Assembly: GCA_009363875.1 (NCBI GenBank)
Contig: CM018688.1
Location: 55,343,001 to 55,407,000 of the forward strand
Direction of reading: 5' to 3'
Origin: Mikania micrantha
Taxonomy: Eukaryota > Streptophyta > Magnoliopsida > Asterales > Asteraceae
DNA length: 64,000 nucleotides
Shown here: positions 11,536 to 22,814 of the stretch, piece by piece
How the letters are laid out: each line of letters opens with the position of its first letter
How positions within the stretch are numbered: position 1 is the stretch's first letter
Notes under the pieces: generated by a model
The model's database searches: none
Told to the model about the DNA's origin: nothing
What the model saw: the letters and a program-made list of their open reading frames with translations, nothing else
Translations under genes and position numbers: made by a program

Positions 11536-12423
11536 ATGCTATATCTTTTATTTACATAAAGGTCTTAGTACAACATATTGATTTTACTATGATTTAGATA
11601 ATATTACTAGACTTTATTATCGCTCATCATTGTATGTATGCTTGTCTGATCATAACATAACTAAGACAACTAGGATGAAACATGATAATGTAGCTTCATG
11701 AATCATCAACACATTGGAATAATACTAGTTGTAAGAGTATATCTTATAGCATCTAAGTATGATATGAAGATAATCATAAGGTGACTTGCTGAAAATGATA
11801 ACAACTAACAAGAATGATATGAAGATAACATATCTTCACAATATCATTCACCACCGAAGTTAGCTAAGTGTAATAAGACTAGTTCTTATAACACTATGCT
11901 TATAACTCAGTGAAGACTACGGGATAACATGAAATAAACATCAATGATAACAGGAGTGATGATCATGTCCAGATGACTACATGACATCATCCACCACCTG
12001 AGCCAGCTAACTGTAGTAAGACTAGTTCTTACAACACTGTAGTGGCAACATGGTGACGCTATGGGAAAACAAGAATGATAATCATGTTAACGTAACTTCA
12101 TGATGACAATATCATTCACACAACTATTAACACTGTAAAATAAGACAAGTTCTTATAAAACTTTGTTGAGAATTACAAGAACATATAACACTGAGAACAA
12201 ACAACACTGAGAATGAGGCATTAGGTTGAGCATACTTTATAACATTAATGTTTAGGCCATCTATGATAAACCCTATATTAGCAGGGTTATCGTTCAATTT
12301 TAATTGAAATGGTGTGACTTAACTTATTTGGAAACATACCGGGCACTATACGTGTCAACATGCACATTAATAACAATCAAAAAGTCTGGGGATCATATTC
12401 GTATTTAATATACACCATGGGGT

Positions 12424-12680
12424 AGGTATCTTACACTCCGGACTGGTCAGAGATGACAGTCACGGAGACTCTAAGTCTCCCTCTTATAGATACCATGGAG
12501 AGGGTATCTTACACTCCGGACTGGTCAGAGATGACAGTCACAGATACTCTAAGTCTCCCTCTTATAGATACCATGGGGAGGGTATCTTACGCTCCGGACT
12601 GCTCAGTAATGACAGTCACTGGGACTATTAAGTCCTGCCCAAGATATCATGGAGAGGATATCTTACATGCCGGGCTAATC
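12424..12680 (+). repeat. 78 bp tandem repeat in middle Tekay LTR
   Basis: About three and a half copies of a 78 bp unit run from GGTATCTTACACTCCGGACT through GACAGTCAC, GACTCTAAGTC and TATAGATACCATGG. Each unit can fold (GATACC/GGTATC and GACT/AGTC arms). Because 78 is a multiple of three, the array gives a false repetitive ORF. Confidence 0.9.
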
Positions 12681-13433
12681 AGTAATGATTAGCTAACAGA
12701 GACTATTAAGTCTCTATCCCATAAGGAATGGCTACCGGAGATAATTATGTCTCTATTCTAAACATTTGGGGAAAAATCAAATTGGGGATTTGTGTGTGAT
12801 AAAATGGGTATCCATTGTTGTATTGCAAGTGGTATTGAATTCTGTTAAGCATGTGGTGGGATGGCGTCTGGGCGGGTTGTAGGCTCGACCCTTTCGTATG
12901 CCCTATATATAAGCATGCTTGATTGGGTTGAACACTAATTGTAAGTACAACTATGGAGAGGCCATTGGGTGAGATAAATGAACCAAACTCAAACGAGACC
13001 TGTGTATGACACTGTGATTGTGAATGTGAACAAATCAATGTTTGTTTAAATGCATGTTTTCTTAGGTGACGAACAGGTTTAGTCACCAGACATCAGGGAT
13101 TTAGCTAGTGGACTTTTAGAAGACCTAGCTACATTTTGTGTCGAGCATACTTTTGAATGACAAAATAGTGAATCATCATTTGTAGATCTTGTACAGTTAC
13201 AAGATAGAAAACTCTATGATTCTTTTAAATAGATTTACTTAGTTAAATTATGAACGTAACATTGTAATTTAACTTTGTAATTCTACATCATTTTCATGAT
13301 AGCATTTCTCATTTATATATCATGTGCTATGCAAACAATCTGGTCATTTTGATTATCAAACGATATCGCGCCCCTGGAACCTTCCGCCCAACAGGAAAGT
13401 TGATCCAGCCCGCCAGCTCGGGGTGTGACAGAT

Positions 13434-13446
13434 TGGTATCAGAGCC
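13434..13446 (+). other. primer binding site (initiator Met-tRNA type) of the Tekay element
   Basis: TGGTATCAGAGCC starts three bases after the LTR end at 13430. This is the usual complement to the 3' end of plant initiator Met-tRNA used by many LTR elements to prime minus-strand synthesis. Confidence 0.92.
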
Positions 13447-13589
13447 ATGGTTATAGAGATGTATAGGTCATATTACTGAAATGGTTTGGCCTAGACTATA
13501 ACCTAAGGACCCTCATGTAGAGAACATAAGACATAGGACTCTATGTGCATACGTCTTCTGCGTTCGATCACTGCACTAACCGATTTTCT

Positions 13590-14810
13590 TTCGTTTTGAT
13601 CAGAATACCACCAAGGAGACCTCCACCATTGCTACCACCACCACCGCATTCACCTCACTCCTCCACACCTACACCACCTACATCTCCTCATCTACCTCCT
13701 CCTCCGCCACCACCAAACCATGAGTTAGATCCTGCTACAATCGCACTGGTCACTCTGCTGACCAGCCAACTAAGGGATGTGATTCCCGACATGATGAACA
13801 GAATCAACACCAACAACAGTAACAACATGGGGAACTCATCTAGTGAAGGCAGTGGCAACACCAGAAATCAGCAGGACTACTCCTACAAAAATTTTGTGGG
13901 ATGCAAGCCACCTGGCTTCAGTGGCAGCGAGGGAGTTGTCGGCTTGATCCAATGGATCGAGAAAATGGAAACAACCCTCAACATTAGTGGATGTCCTGAG
14001 CAACACAGAGTGAGGTATGTTGCAGGATCGTTTGAGAAACGAGCATTAACCTGGTGGAACGCCCAGGTTCAAACACGAGGAAGGGATGAGGCATTGCCTA
14101 TGCCTTGGGAGGAATTCAAGATCTTGGCACCGGACATCTGCCCGAGAAATGAACCGAAGAAAGTGGAAACAGAGTTGCTGAACCATGTAATGGTGGGAGC
14201 TGAACATCTGGCTTACACCACCCGATTTCACGAACTGGAAACATTGGCACCGGACATCGTGCCAACACTAGAGAATAGGATTGAACGGTATTTTGGTGGA
14301 CTACCTCCATGTATTCAAGGGCATGTGATTGCTGCCACCCAACCACACTAGAGATGGCTGTCACACTGTCAGCCACATTGACTGATGTGATGGTTGCCTC
14401 TGGTACACTAAAGAAAGAGTCTGGAACTAGCCTGGGAGGGACTACCAAAGAGCAGGTTCAAAACCCAGCCAAGAAGCAGAAGGTCGTTAAGAACGTCGCA
14501 ACACCACTACTACCAAACAAGATGTGCCTACACAACCACAACTGAACCACAAACCGTATTCTGGCACTGCTCCATTCCGCGATAAGTGCAAGTATCATCA
14601 TCAACCAGACGCAGGGTGCAGGCAGTGCACTTATTGTGGAAAAATGGGGCATTGGGTCCAATTTTGCAAGACCCAAGCATCCCAGCACAGGGCTAAACAA
14701 ACAGTGGCACAGACCACTGTACAAAATGATTGTGGGTCCTGCTATACCTGCGGAGAACCAGGACACTGTGCTAAGAACTGTCCAAAAAGGGTGTTACCAA
14801 GAGGATAAGC
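13590..14810 (+). pseudogene. Tekay gag with two zinc knuckles, broken
   Basis: The coding frame begins with a Pro-rich segment (PPRRPPPLLPP; the expected ATG appears as ATA at 13608). The capsid-type core follows (NFVGCKPPGFSG, VGLIQWIEKMETTLNISGC, ALTWWNAQVQTRG, WEEFKILAP). A stop at 14349 and a frameshift follow, and 14524-14808 then carries CTYCGKMGHWVQFC and CYTCGEPGHCAKNC, two intact CCHC knuckles. In the family, Gag packages element RNA. The N-terminal ATG loss, the stop and the frameshift make it non-functional. Confidence 0.88.
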
Positions 14811-14814
14811 ACCG

Positions 14815-15380
14815 AGAGGGCGAGCATTCATGATAGGAGCGGCTACTACACGCCAGAACGCTGACACCAACACTGGTACGCCTTTTAGTTATAACCTTTG
14901 TAGTGGTATTATTTAATACTAGCAGAGATTATAGTATGCCTCTTTAAGGTTAATTTTATAACTTAATCACATTGGGGCAACTCTGGAATACCTTCTTACA
15001 CTATTTTAGTAGTTGGAGGTAAACGACTGTTGGTGTGAATGACATGAACTTACTATTCGCTTACTTTAGGCGAACAACCACATACTATAAAATTCTAATC
15101 AACGGACAGGAGTAGTGTCAATACCATCATCCGAATGGATGCTTTACCCTTAATAGGACCGAGGCCATCTGTTCCGACAAAACATTTTTAATATCATTAC
15201 AGTGAGGAATAGAGATGTGTTCATAAATCACATTAATTGTGTACAAAAACTCACGATTCGATTCGTCAATGTTGTCCTTATAGACAATATACAAATTCAT
15301 TTCAAAAATGGGGAAATGAGAGGTTTCTCCTACTAAGAAATAACCCATGAGTATAAGAATCATATTGAACGTTGAGAACT
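14815..15380 (+). other. filler in place of protease, RT and RNase H
   Basis: Between the gag end and the integrase start I expect about 2.5 kb of protease, RT and RNase H. Only about 560 bp of AT-rich, non-coding sequence is present, with no pol motif in any frame. It must come from deletion and replacement, or be the design of a non-autonomous derivative. Confidence 0.7.
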
Positions 15381-15389
15381 CTCAAGTTG

Positions 15390-16499
15390 TTAGAACAACC
15401 AGAGATACCACAATGGAAGTGGGAGCAAATAGCTATGGAATTTATTACCAAGCTATCCCGTACTTCCAGCGGACATGATTCAATACGGGTCATCATTGAT
15501 TGATTGACCAAATCCGCACACTTCTTGCCGATCAGAGGAAACTACAAGATGGAGAAAGTAGCAAGACTCTATGTTGATGAAATAGTAGTGTGGCACGGTG
15601 CGCCATTGTCTATTATTTCAGACCGAGACAGTCGATTTACATCGTTGTTCTGGCAATCACTGCAACAATCCTTTGGGACAAGTCTTAACTTGAGCACCGC
15701 TTATCATCCACATACGGATGGATAGAGCGAGCAAACGATTCAAACCCTAGAGGATATGGTGAGAGCATGCATCCTGGACTTCGGCGGAAGTTGGGATAAA
15801 CATTTACCACTCATCGAGTTCTCCTACAACAACAGCTACCACAGCAGTATTGGATGTGCTCCGTTTGAAGCACTCTATGGTAGAAAATGTCGGTCTCCAA
15901 TTTGTTGGACCGAACTGGGAGACAACAGAATCACTGGGCCTAAACTTATTCAGGAGACTACTGATAAGATAGCCCAGATTCAACAGAGATTACAAGTAAC
16001 ACGCAACTGCCAAAAGAGTTACGCAGACAAACTGCGAAAGCATTTGGAATTCCAAGTGGGTGACCGAGCCATGTTGAAAGTGTCCCCGTGGAAAGGCGTG
16101 GTTCGTTTTGGGGCTAAAGGCAAACTAGCACCAAGGTATGTCAGACCGTCTGAGATAGCTCAATGCATAGGTTCTGTGGCATATCGACTCAGACTTCCTG
16201 ATGAACTCAGCGGGGTACATGATGTATTTCATGTATCAAACCTCAAGAGATGTCTCGCTGATGAATCGTTAGTCATACCATTGGAAGAGATACAGGTTGA
16301 TGAACAATTACATTTCATCGAAGAACCTGTAGAGATTATGGATCGTGAAGTCAAGAGACTGAAACGAAGCCGTATTCCTATTGTAAAGGTTCGGTGGAAC
16401 TCCAAGCGTGGACCAGAATTTCCCTGCGAGCGTGAGGATCACATGAAGACAAAGTATCCCCACCTGTTTGAAGAAGTAGTGCCCGACAATGATGCTTAA
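15390..16499 (+). pseudogene. Tekay integrase core and C-terminus, inactive
   Basis: Reads IPQWKWEQIAMEFITKLSRT (first catalytic Asp replaced by Glu: MEF instead of MDF), then a stop, TKSAHFLPI, IISDRDSRF (second Asp), HPHTDG, a stop in place of Gln, and SEQTIQTLEDMVRA (Glu). From 15756 the frame is open through EALYGRKCRSPICWTE, FQVGDRAMLKVSPWKG and the basic tail to VPDNDA at 16499. The zinc-binding N-terminus is missing. Stops and the D-to-E change indicate a dead enzyme. Confidence 0.9.
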
Positions 16500-16533
16500 A
16501 TTTTGGGACGAAATTTATTTAACAAGGGGAGAC

Positions 16534-19500
16534 TGTGACATCCAGTACCTGATCGTCCGGCAAGTCCGTACGGTACGTGTACTTTCATTATTTACTGTGC
16601 GTAAATACAATGTGTAAACAGTGTGTGTGACAATAGAACTCAGAAAAAAAGAAACAGTTGTACGCGTTTAAGTGAAAACTTAAATACAATAAGTACAACA
16701 ACTCACGATAAACAACAAGTTGTATGTATTTAAGTGAAAACTTAAATACAGTTAATACAACAACTCAAGCGAAACAACAGTGTACAAACAAATGACAAGA
16801 ACATATCGGTTGCGATCTGATATCCATAGATGACAGGAATTATATGGCCGAAAACTCAGTATGAAATAATGTGAATTCAAGGCTAACAATGTGAAAACAG
16901 GCAAGTTTAGTTGAGTCCGTTGGTGAGGAAACACAATTCAAACCATAAGTTCAGTATCGTTTCAGAATAACAAACTGACAGTGTGTTTGCGTGGGTGACG
17001 ATTCACACAAACATATTTGTGAGTTTAAAGTTCTGAAATAATAACTGAAAAGTAGAAAACAACAATCAGAAAGTGAAACCCTCGTCGTGTTCATTCGGGT
17101 GACGATTCAAACGAATACGCGCGAAGGTGACGCGATCTGACGAAACATTTAAAATAAAAGTTTCCGATAAATAATTTAAGAAAAATCAATTTAGAAGATT
17201 TATTAGGAGTTACAACCTAAACATAAAACCTTTCAATTAAATTTATAAATTACGCGCATAACGATCCGGAAACGCAACGAAAGCGAGAACCAAGCAACCA
17301 AAACGAACCCGAACTCACTCGGGGTATAAATACCCGAAATGAGTTCATCTACCTCATTTAATTCATCTCCTCTCTCTCTCTACACCAAAATTTCCGGAAC
17401 TCTCTCTAGAAAATCCAAGATTCAAACCACTAGATCTCACTCGTTTCTTAATGAAATCTCGCGTTCTTGGTGTCTAAACGAAGCTATAATCAGCCTCTAT
17501 ATGAAAGTAAAGCCGATCTAGAGCAAAAAACAGTAAAAATCGAGGTACACAATCTGCAAGTTTCGGATTTAGGGTTTGTAACCCTAGGTTCAAACCCCTC
17601 CCTAAAACCGGTTTAAAACCCATGGTTTTCGACTTCACCTCATGAGAAACGAGCTGCTAGTGTTTACATCTACCACCAAACACCTTAAACCTTGGCCAAG
17701 AACCCAAAACCACGAGACCATGGCTGGTAGTCAGCTCGCGTGAATGAATGGATGCTGTCACCATCCGGCCGAGTAGATGTGGACCGAATGGCTATGGTCT
17801 GCCGAATGGCTCCATTCGTACGCACCCATTCGCACAAGCCACCCATTCGTCGGAACCATCATCATTCGCATAAGACTCCATTTGCACGAGCACTTGAGGC
17901 CGAAGCAACAACAGACCGAATGGTCCATTTGGGGGATGTTCTTCGCACACCTGAGCCTCATTTGGTCCTAAGGGACATTCGCATTACCTAACCATTTGGC
18001 CGAAGGTGGGATTTCTCATTCGATCGGACATCATGGTTCGGATGAAACCGAGATTCTCATTCGCATGATCATTCGACCGAGGCTAGGGTTTTGCTGGCAT
18101 CATGACTTCCTATTCGGTCCATATGTCTTAACATCCTAACACTTGCAACCAACACTTTTAACCAAACTCATTTGATAACATGCATGCTTATCGAGCTAAC
18201 AAACTACTACTACAAAGGTCATAAGGACTTGGTTAAACAAAATATATAACACATAAAACCTTGTCTTTCAAAAATGTTAACAAGTGATTTCAAAGGTGAT
18301 AAAATGAATTGAACAAAAAAACCATTCAAATTCTCTTGCAAGATACTAAGGATTTCTAATCCTAAACCTAAAACCTAAGTTATACTTAGGAACTACTTTG
18401 AGTTACAAACGTACATGATTCATTATGGTTAAGGCAAGTGAAACATAAAATCAATAACACTACGTACTAAGCTTAACCTAATTTGGGTTAAGTGTTAGTA
18501 TAATCTATAACAATTGAACCAAGGCCGAACGAAGACCGAGACTTACGGGTGTTAGCCAAATTTAGGGCTAACACATACACACACTCAAGCACCTATAACT
18601 TATACTTATAAGTTACACACATCATGAAATCAATACAAGATCGTGAAAACAACTTCAAGAACAACAAAGAGCGCGTGCATTACTTGTTTATACTTAGTCA
18701 ACCACAACAACAAGAAGGTGAGTTCATACGCCCCTTTTTCTAATCATAACTGATTTCAACTCTCGGGGCTGAGAAACATGCTAAATCTTTTTTTTACATA
18801 AAGGTTTTAGTACAACATATTGATTTTACTATGATTTAGATAATATTGCTAGACTTTATTATCGCTCATCATTGTATGTATGCTTGTCTGATCATAACAT
18901 AACTAAGACAACTAGGATGAAACATGATAATGTAGCTTCATGAATCATCAACACATTGGAATAATACTAGTTGTAAGAGTATATCTTATAACATCTTAGT
19001 ATTCTTCCAAGAATGAACAATGAGATAATCACAAGGTGACATGCTGAAAATGACAACAACTAACAAGAATGATATGACGATAACATATCTTCACAATATC
19101 ATCACCAACGAAGTTAGCTAAGTGTAATAAGACTACTTCTTATAACACTACGCTTATAACTCGGTGAAGACTATGAGATAACATGAAATAAACATCAATG
19201 ATAAAAGGAGTGATGATCATGTCCAGATGACTTCATGACATCATCCACCAACTGAGCCAGCTAAGTGTAGTAAGACTAGTTCTTACAACACTGTAGTGGC
19301 AACAGGGTGACGCTATGGGACAACAAGAATGATAATCATGTTAACGTAACTTCATGATGACAATATCATTCACACAACTATTAACATTGTAAAATAAGAC
19401 AAGTTCTTATAAAACTTTGTTGAGAATTACAAGAACATATAACACTGAGAACAAACAACACTGAGAATGAGGCGTTAGGTTGAGCATACTTTATAACATT

Positions 19501-20846
19501 AATGTTTAGGCCGTCTATGATAAACCCTATATTAGCAGGGTTATCGTTCAATCTTAATTGAAATGGTGTGACTTAACTTATTTGGAAACATACCGGGCAC
19601 TGTACGTGTCAACATGCACATTAATAACAATCAAAAAGTCTGGGGATCATATTCATATTTAATAGACACCATAGGGTAGGTATCTTACATTCCAGACTGG
19701 TCAGAGATGACAGTCACAGAGACTCTAAGTCTCCCTCTTATAGATACCATGGAGAGGGTATCTTACACTCCAGACTGGTCAGAGATGACAGTCACAGAGA
19801 CTCTAAGTCTCCCTCTTCTAGATACCATGGAGAGGGTATCTTACACTCCGGACTGGTCAGAGATGACAGTCACAGAGACTCTAAGTCTCCCTCTTATAGA
19901 TACCATGGGGAGGGTATCTTACACTCTGGACTGGTCAGTAATGACAGTCACTGGGACTATTAAGTCCTGCCCAAGATATCATGGAGAGGATATCTTACAT
20001 GCCGAGCTAATCAGTAATGATTAGCTAATAGAGACTATTAAGTCTCTATCCCATAGGTATCGTTGGGGGATACCTACAGGCCGGGCTATTCTGTAAGGAA
20101 TGGCTAACGGAGATAATTATGTCTCTATTCTAAACATTTGGGGAAAAAGCAAATTGGGGATTTGTGTGAGATAAAATGGGTATCCATTGTTGTATTGCAA
20201 GTGGTATTGAATTCTATTAAGCATGTGGTGGGATGGCGTCTGGGCGGGTTGTAGGCTCGACCCTTTCGTATGCCCTATATATAAGCATGCTTGATTGGGT
20301 TGAACACTAATTTTAAGTACAACTATTGAGAGGCCATTGGGTGAGATAAATGAACCAAACTCTAACGAGACCTGTGTATGACACTGTGATTGCGAATGTG
20401 AACAAATCAATGTTTTTCAATTACTAAACATATGAACTCACCAACCTGGTGTTGACTTTGTTTAAATGCATGTTTTCTCAGGTGACGAACAGGTTTAGTC
20501 ACCAGACATCAGGGATTTAACTAGTGGACTTTTAGAAGACCTAGCTGCATTTTGTGTCGAGCATACTTTTGAATGATAAAACAGTGAATCATCTTTTGTA
20601 GATCTTGTACAGTTACAAGATAGAAAACTCTATGATTCTTTTGGATAGATTTACTTACTTAAATTATGAACGTAACATTGTAATTTAACTTTGTAATTCT
20701 ACATCATTTTCATGATAGAATTTCTCATTTATATATCATGTGTTATGCAAACAATCTGATCATTTTGATTATCAAACGATATCGCGCCCCCAGAAACTTC
20801 CGCCCGACGGGAAAGTCAATCCAGCCTGCCGGCTCGGGGTGTGACA
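16534..20846 (+). mobile_element. Tekay last LTR (4313 bp)
   Basis: Preceded by the polypurine tract AACAAGGGGAGAC, starts TGTGACATCC, ends TGTGACA at 20846 and is followed by CCACC. It has the same internal landmarks as the middle LTR: TATA (GGTATAAATACC near 17325-17336), palindrome cluster (17740-18110), GGTGAGTTC box (18717) and 78 bp array (19676-20000, about one copy more). It also has an extra phrase CATAGGTATCGTTGGGGG near 20053. Confidence 0.93.
19676..20000 (+). repeat. 78 bp tandem repeat in last Tekay LTR, one unit longer
   Basis: Same unit as 12424-12680, here about four and a half copies. The copy-number difference between two LTRs of one insertion shows the array changed after integration or during the tandem rearrangement. 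Confidence 0.9.
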
Positions 20847-22316
20847 CCACCCAACCCAAGCAACCCTCTAAACCAGCCACTTCCACCCAAACCACCATTC
20901 CACCACATACATACAACACCACTGAAGCCACCCAAGCCAAACCACTATCTCCTCCACCTACACACATCTCACCTCCACATTCCCATCAGTTTCTCTCAAC
21001 CTCCACCATCACCACCAAAGGCCCGTGATGACAAAGGATAGGCTCCACTTAAAACCCCATCACCTTACTTGCCTGACCAAGTGCCGGTTGACATAGTATG
21101 GCTGCATGAGAGAGTATTCCTCCTTGAGCAGGACTCAGCAACCAAAGACGGACTCATCACCAACCTTCATGAAGGCTTTATAAAGATCTGCGAACAACTG
21201 AGAAAGCAGAACAAGGATATTGGCCTACTGAAGAAGAAGAACAGAGAGTTAAAAAAGGTGATTGAGGATCTGACTAGATCTAAGTCTGTGAACCAAGAAG
21301 AAGAAAAGGCCAAGAAAGATGATGGCGATGATGATCTGGAAGATAAAGAAGAGAAAGATGATGATGACCATGACAATGATGACAAGAAAGATGAGAAGAA
21401 AGATGATAATGATGATGATGATGATGATGCTGGGGGTGATATTAGTCAAGGCACGAGCTCCTCAAGCCAAAATGATGATGAACCAGCCAATGATGACCAA
21501 GGAGGTGATGCCTCTGGAAACCAGTCATCCTCAGAGAAGCCTCTGGACACTTATGATGATTTATTCAAGGATATTCCTGAGAACTTCATGTTTGAAGGGA
21601 TTGGCGAGGAATTAAAGGATGCGGGTCTGGGAGACCTTTTTACTTATGTGACGATGGATTCAGTATTTGATGCGGTCTGCGAGAAAGAACGTAAAGAGAT
21701 TGCCGAATCTTCTGCGGAAGCATCCAAAGAAGAAGAACCTGAAAACATCATACTCGGCAACATCTCGAAAAACCCCTACATAGACTATTTGTATGCTCAA
21801 AAACATGCCAATGCACTAGGAGAGGAAGTCACATCACTGGGCAAAGTGATAGACAACTGGTTTGATAAGAAGAGCGATTGGACTCCTACTCCTCCTGAAG
21901 TGCAAAAGTCACAGATGGGTGAAGAATCAGCTGAACAAAATGAAGTTACATACACCTCCAGCTCCCGTGATTTATTCGCTGTGCGTAATGAAAGACCAAA
22001 TGTCACCTACTGGATGTACGATAAAGACAAGCAGCTATATATTGTCAAGAGGAGGAATGGAAAGCTTGAGTACTTCAAGCGACCACAAGATTTATGTTTG
22101 ATGCCAAAGTTCGACATTCGAAGCATCAACAATGCCGTCTTCTACAACCCATCCAAAGACAGTCAGGCTGAGCTATTCACCAAGTTCATCAAGGGCCAGT
22201 GTGACAAAGATTTTCCAACCATGAAGACTGCCAAAGGGAAACGATACATCTCATTAAGGTCTATGGATGCTACGAGGAAGCAAAACCATTCCCACGGGTT
22301 GTTGCTTTTGCTATGA
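20847..22316 (+). pseudogene. Sirevirus-type extra ORF, 3' part
   Basis: Continues the host ORF after the Tekay insert. A Pro/Thr-rich linker in the original frame ends at a stop (21027), then a frameshift leads to the open stretch 21069-22316. Visible parts are a Leu/Lys heptad-like segment (about residues 8-75, VWLHERVFLLEQD…ELKKVIEDL) likely to form a coiled coil, a long Asp/Glu/Lys tract (about 80-130), a DDLFKDIPENFMFEGIGEEL segment, and a C-terminal Trp-containing domain (YWMYDKDKQLYIVKRRNGK… RPQDLCLMPKFDI). The same order appears at 32440-35060 minus and partly at 62233-63995 minus. No known catalytic motif. Confidence 0.7.
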
Positions 22317-22378
22317 AGCTATAGTTATATGTTGGTGCAGGTCCTTCGTCTGTCATGCTTCCTATTGGTTGATTTCAT

Positions 22379-22393
22379 CAGTTTAGGGGAGTT
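22379..22393 (+). other. polypurine tract of the Sirevirus-like element
   Basis: AGTTTAGGGGAGTT directly precedes the 3' LTR start TGTAGAGCCC at 22394, the position and composition expected for a plus-strand primer. Confidence 0.75.
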
Positions 22394-22814
22394 TGTAGAG
22401 CCCATCCCAGAGGCAAAGACCGACAAAATCAACCCGTGACCAGATGAAGACCAAGTTTTGCCTATTTTCGTGAACTTACATTTTCGTGTACTTACATTTC
22501 GTGTATTTTAATTTCGAGTACTCGAACCATTTTCGTGTACAGAGGTTCGAGTACTCCTAGGAGTAGTATAAATAGACGTATTTTGTACTGCCCTAGGGTT
22601 AGATTCCCGAGGCATTGCTCTCTAGACGTATTGAGGCAGTGTTCTTGTAAGTTCACGATTATATTCAAAGTTTGCATTTTTCTATTTCTTCTCGTGATTC
22701 TAACTTAGATTTCGCACTCGTTGGAGTCATTTGGTGTGGATTGAAGTCATAAAGCTCAAGTCTTGATCGAGATCTGGACCTACACATTAGGGGCCGCGTA
22801 CGAAGTATCCTACA
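22394..22814 (+). mobile_element. Sirevirus-like 3' LTR (about 421 bp)
   Basis: Starts TGTAG after a polypurine tract. The best end is CTACA at 22814, the inverse of TGTAG; an alternative end is ACACA at 22785. It contains the palindrome TTCGAGTACTCGAA (22513-22526) with flanking variants and a TATA box (TATAAATA, 22567-22574). The target duplication cannot be checked because the 5' LTR is outside the window. Confidence 0.75.

Larger units (their letters stand above)
9278..13430 (+). mobile_element. Tekay middle LTR (4153 bp)
   Basis: Starts TGTGACATCCAG and ends CTCGGGGTGTGACA, directly before a Met-tRNA primer site. It contains a TATA box (GGTATAAATACC near 10083-10094) followed by a CT-rich leader, a palindrome cluster (10500-10880), a conserved GGTGAGTTC box (11475) and a 78 bp tandem repeat (12424-12680). 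Compared with the last LTR it shows scattered substitutions and lacks one 78 bp unit and a stretch near 20060, which accounts for most of the length difference. ORFs inside are coincidental. Confidence 0.92.
8606..20846 (+). mobile_element. rearranged Tekay-type chromovirus (LTR fragment - integrase tail - LTR - internal - LTR)
   Basis: Flanked by CCACC duplications and ending TGTGAC…TGTGACA. Contents: a 180 bp LTR start (8606-8785), an integrase C-terminus (8786-9243), a full LTR (9278-13430), PBS, gag and integrase without protease or RT (13431-16533), and a second full LTR (16534-20846). LTRs above 4 kb, a Met-tRNA primer site and a chromovirus integrase tail fit Tekay/Del. The triple-LTR layout with one outer target duplication suggests unequal recombination into a tandem form, then a deletion in the first unit. 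Confidence 0.88.
1..22814 (+). mobile_element. Sirevirus-like Ty1/copia retrotransposon, 5' end outside window, split by a nested Tekay element
   Basis: Plus-strand copia order is visible: two CCHC knuckles, protease DSG motif, HHCC and DDE integrase, RT and RNase H (to about 5467), then a long spacer, an extra ORF (from 7442), a polypurine tract and a 3' LTR (22394-22814). Integrase before RT is the copia order. An extra ORF after pol and the RT wording around YVCQPPGFED and FFLGLQVKQ fit the Sirevirus (SIRE/Maximus) lineage; the lineage call is from memory of the family. Removing the nested insert and one target-site copy leaves about 10.6 kb in the window. Stops and frameshifts occur in every gene, so the copy is dead. 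The 5' LTR and gag start lie upstream of position 1. Confidence 0.85.

Noticed and set aside
12453..12692. Repetitive 26-residue ORF (and its longer counterpart at 19707-20024)
   Set aside because: It only reflects a 78 bp tandem array, a multiple of three, inside an LTR.
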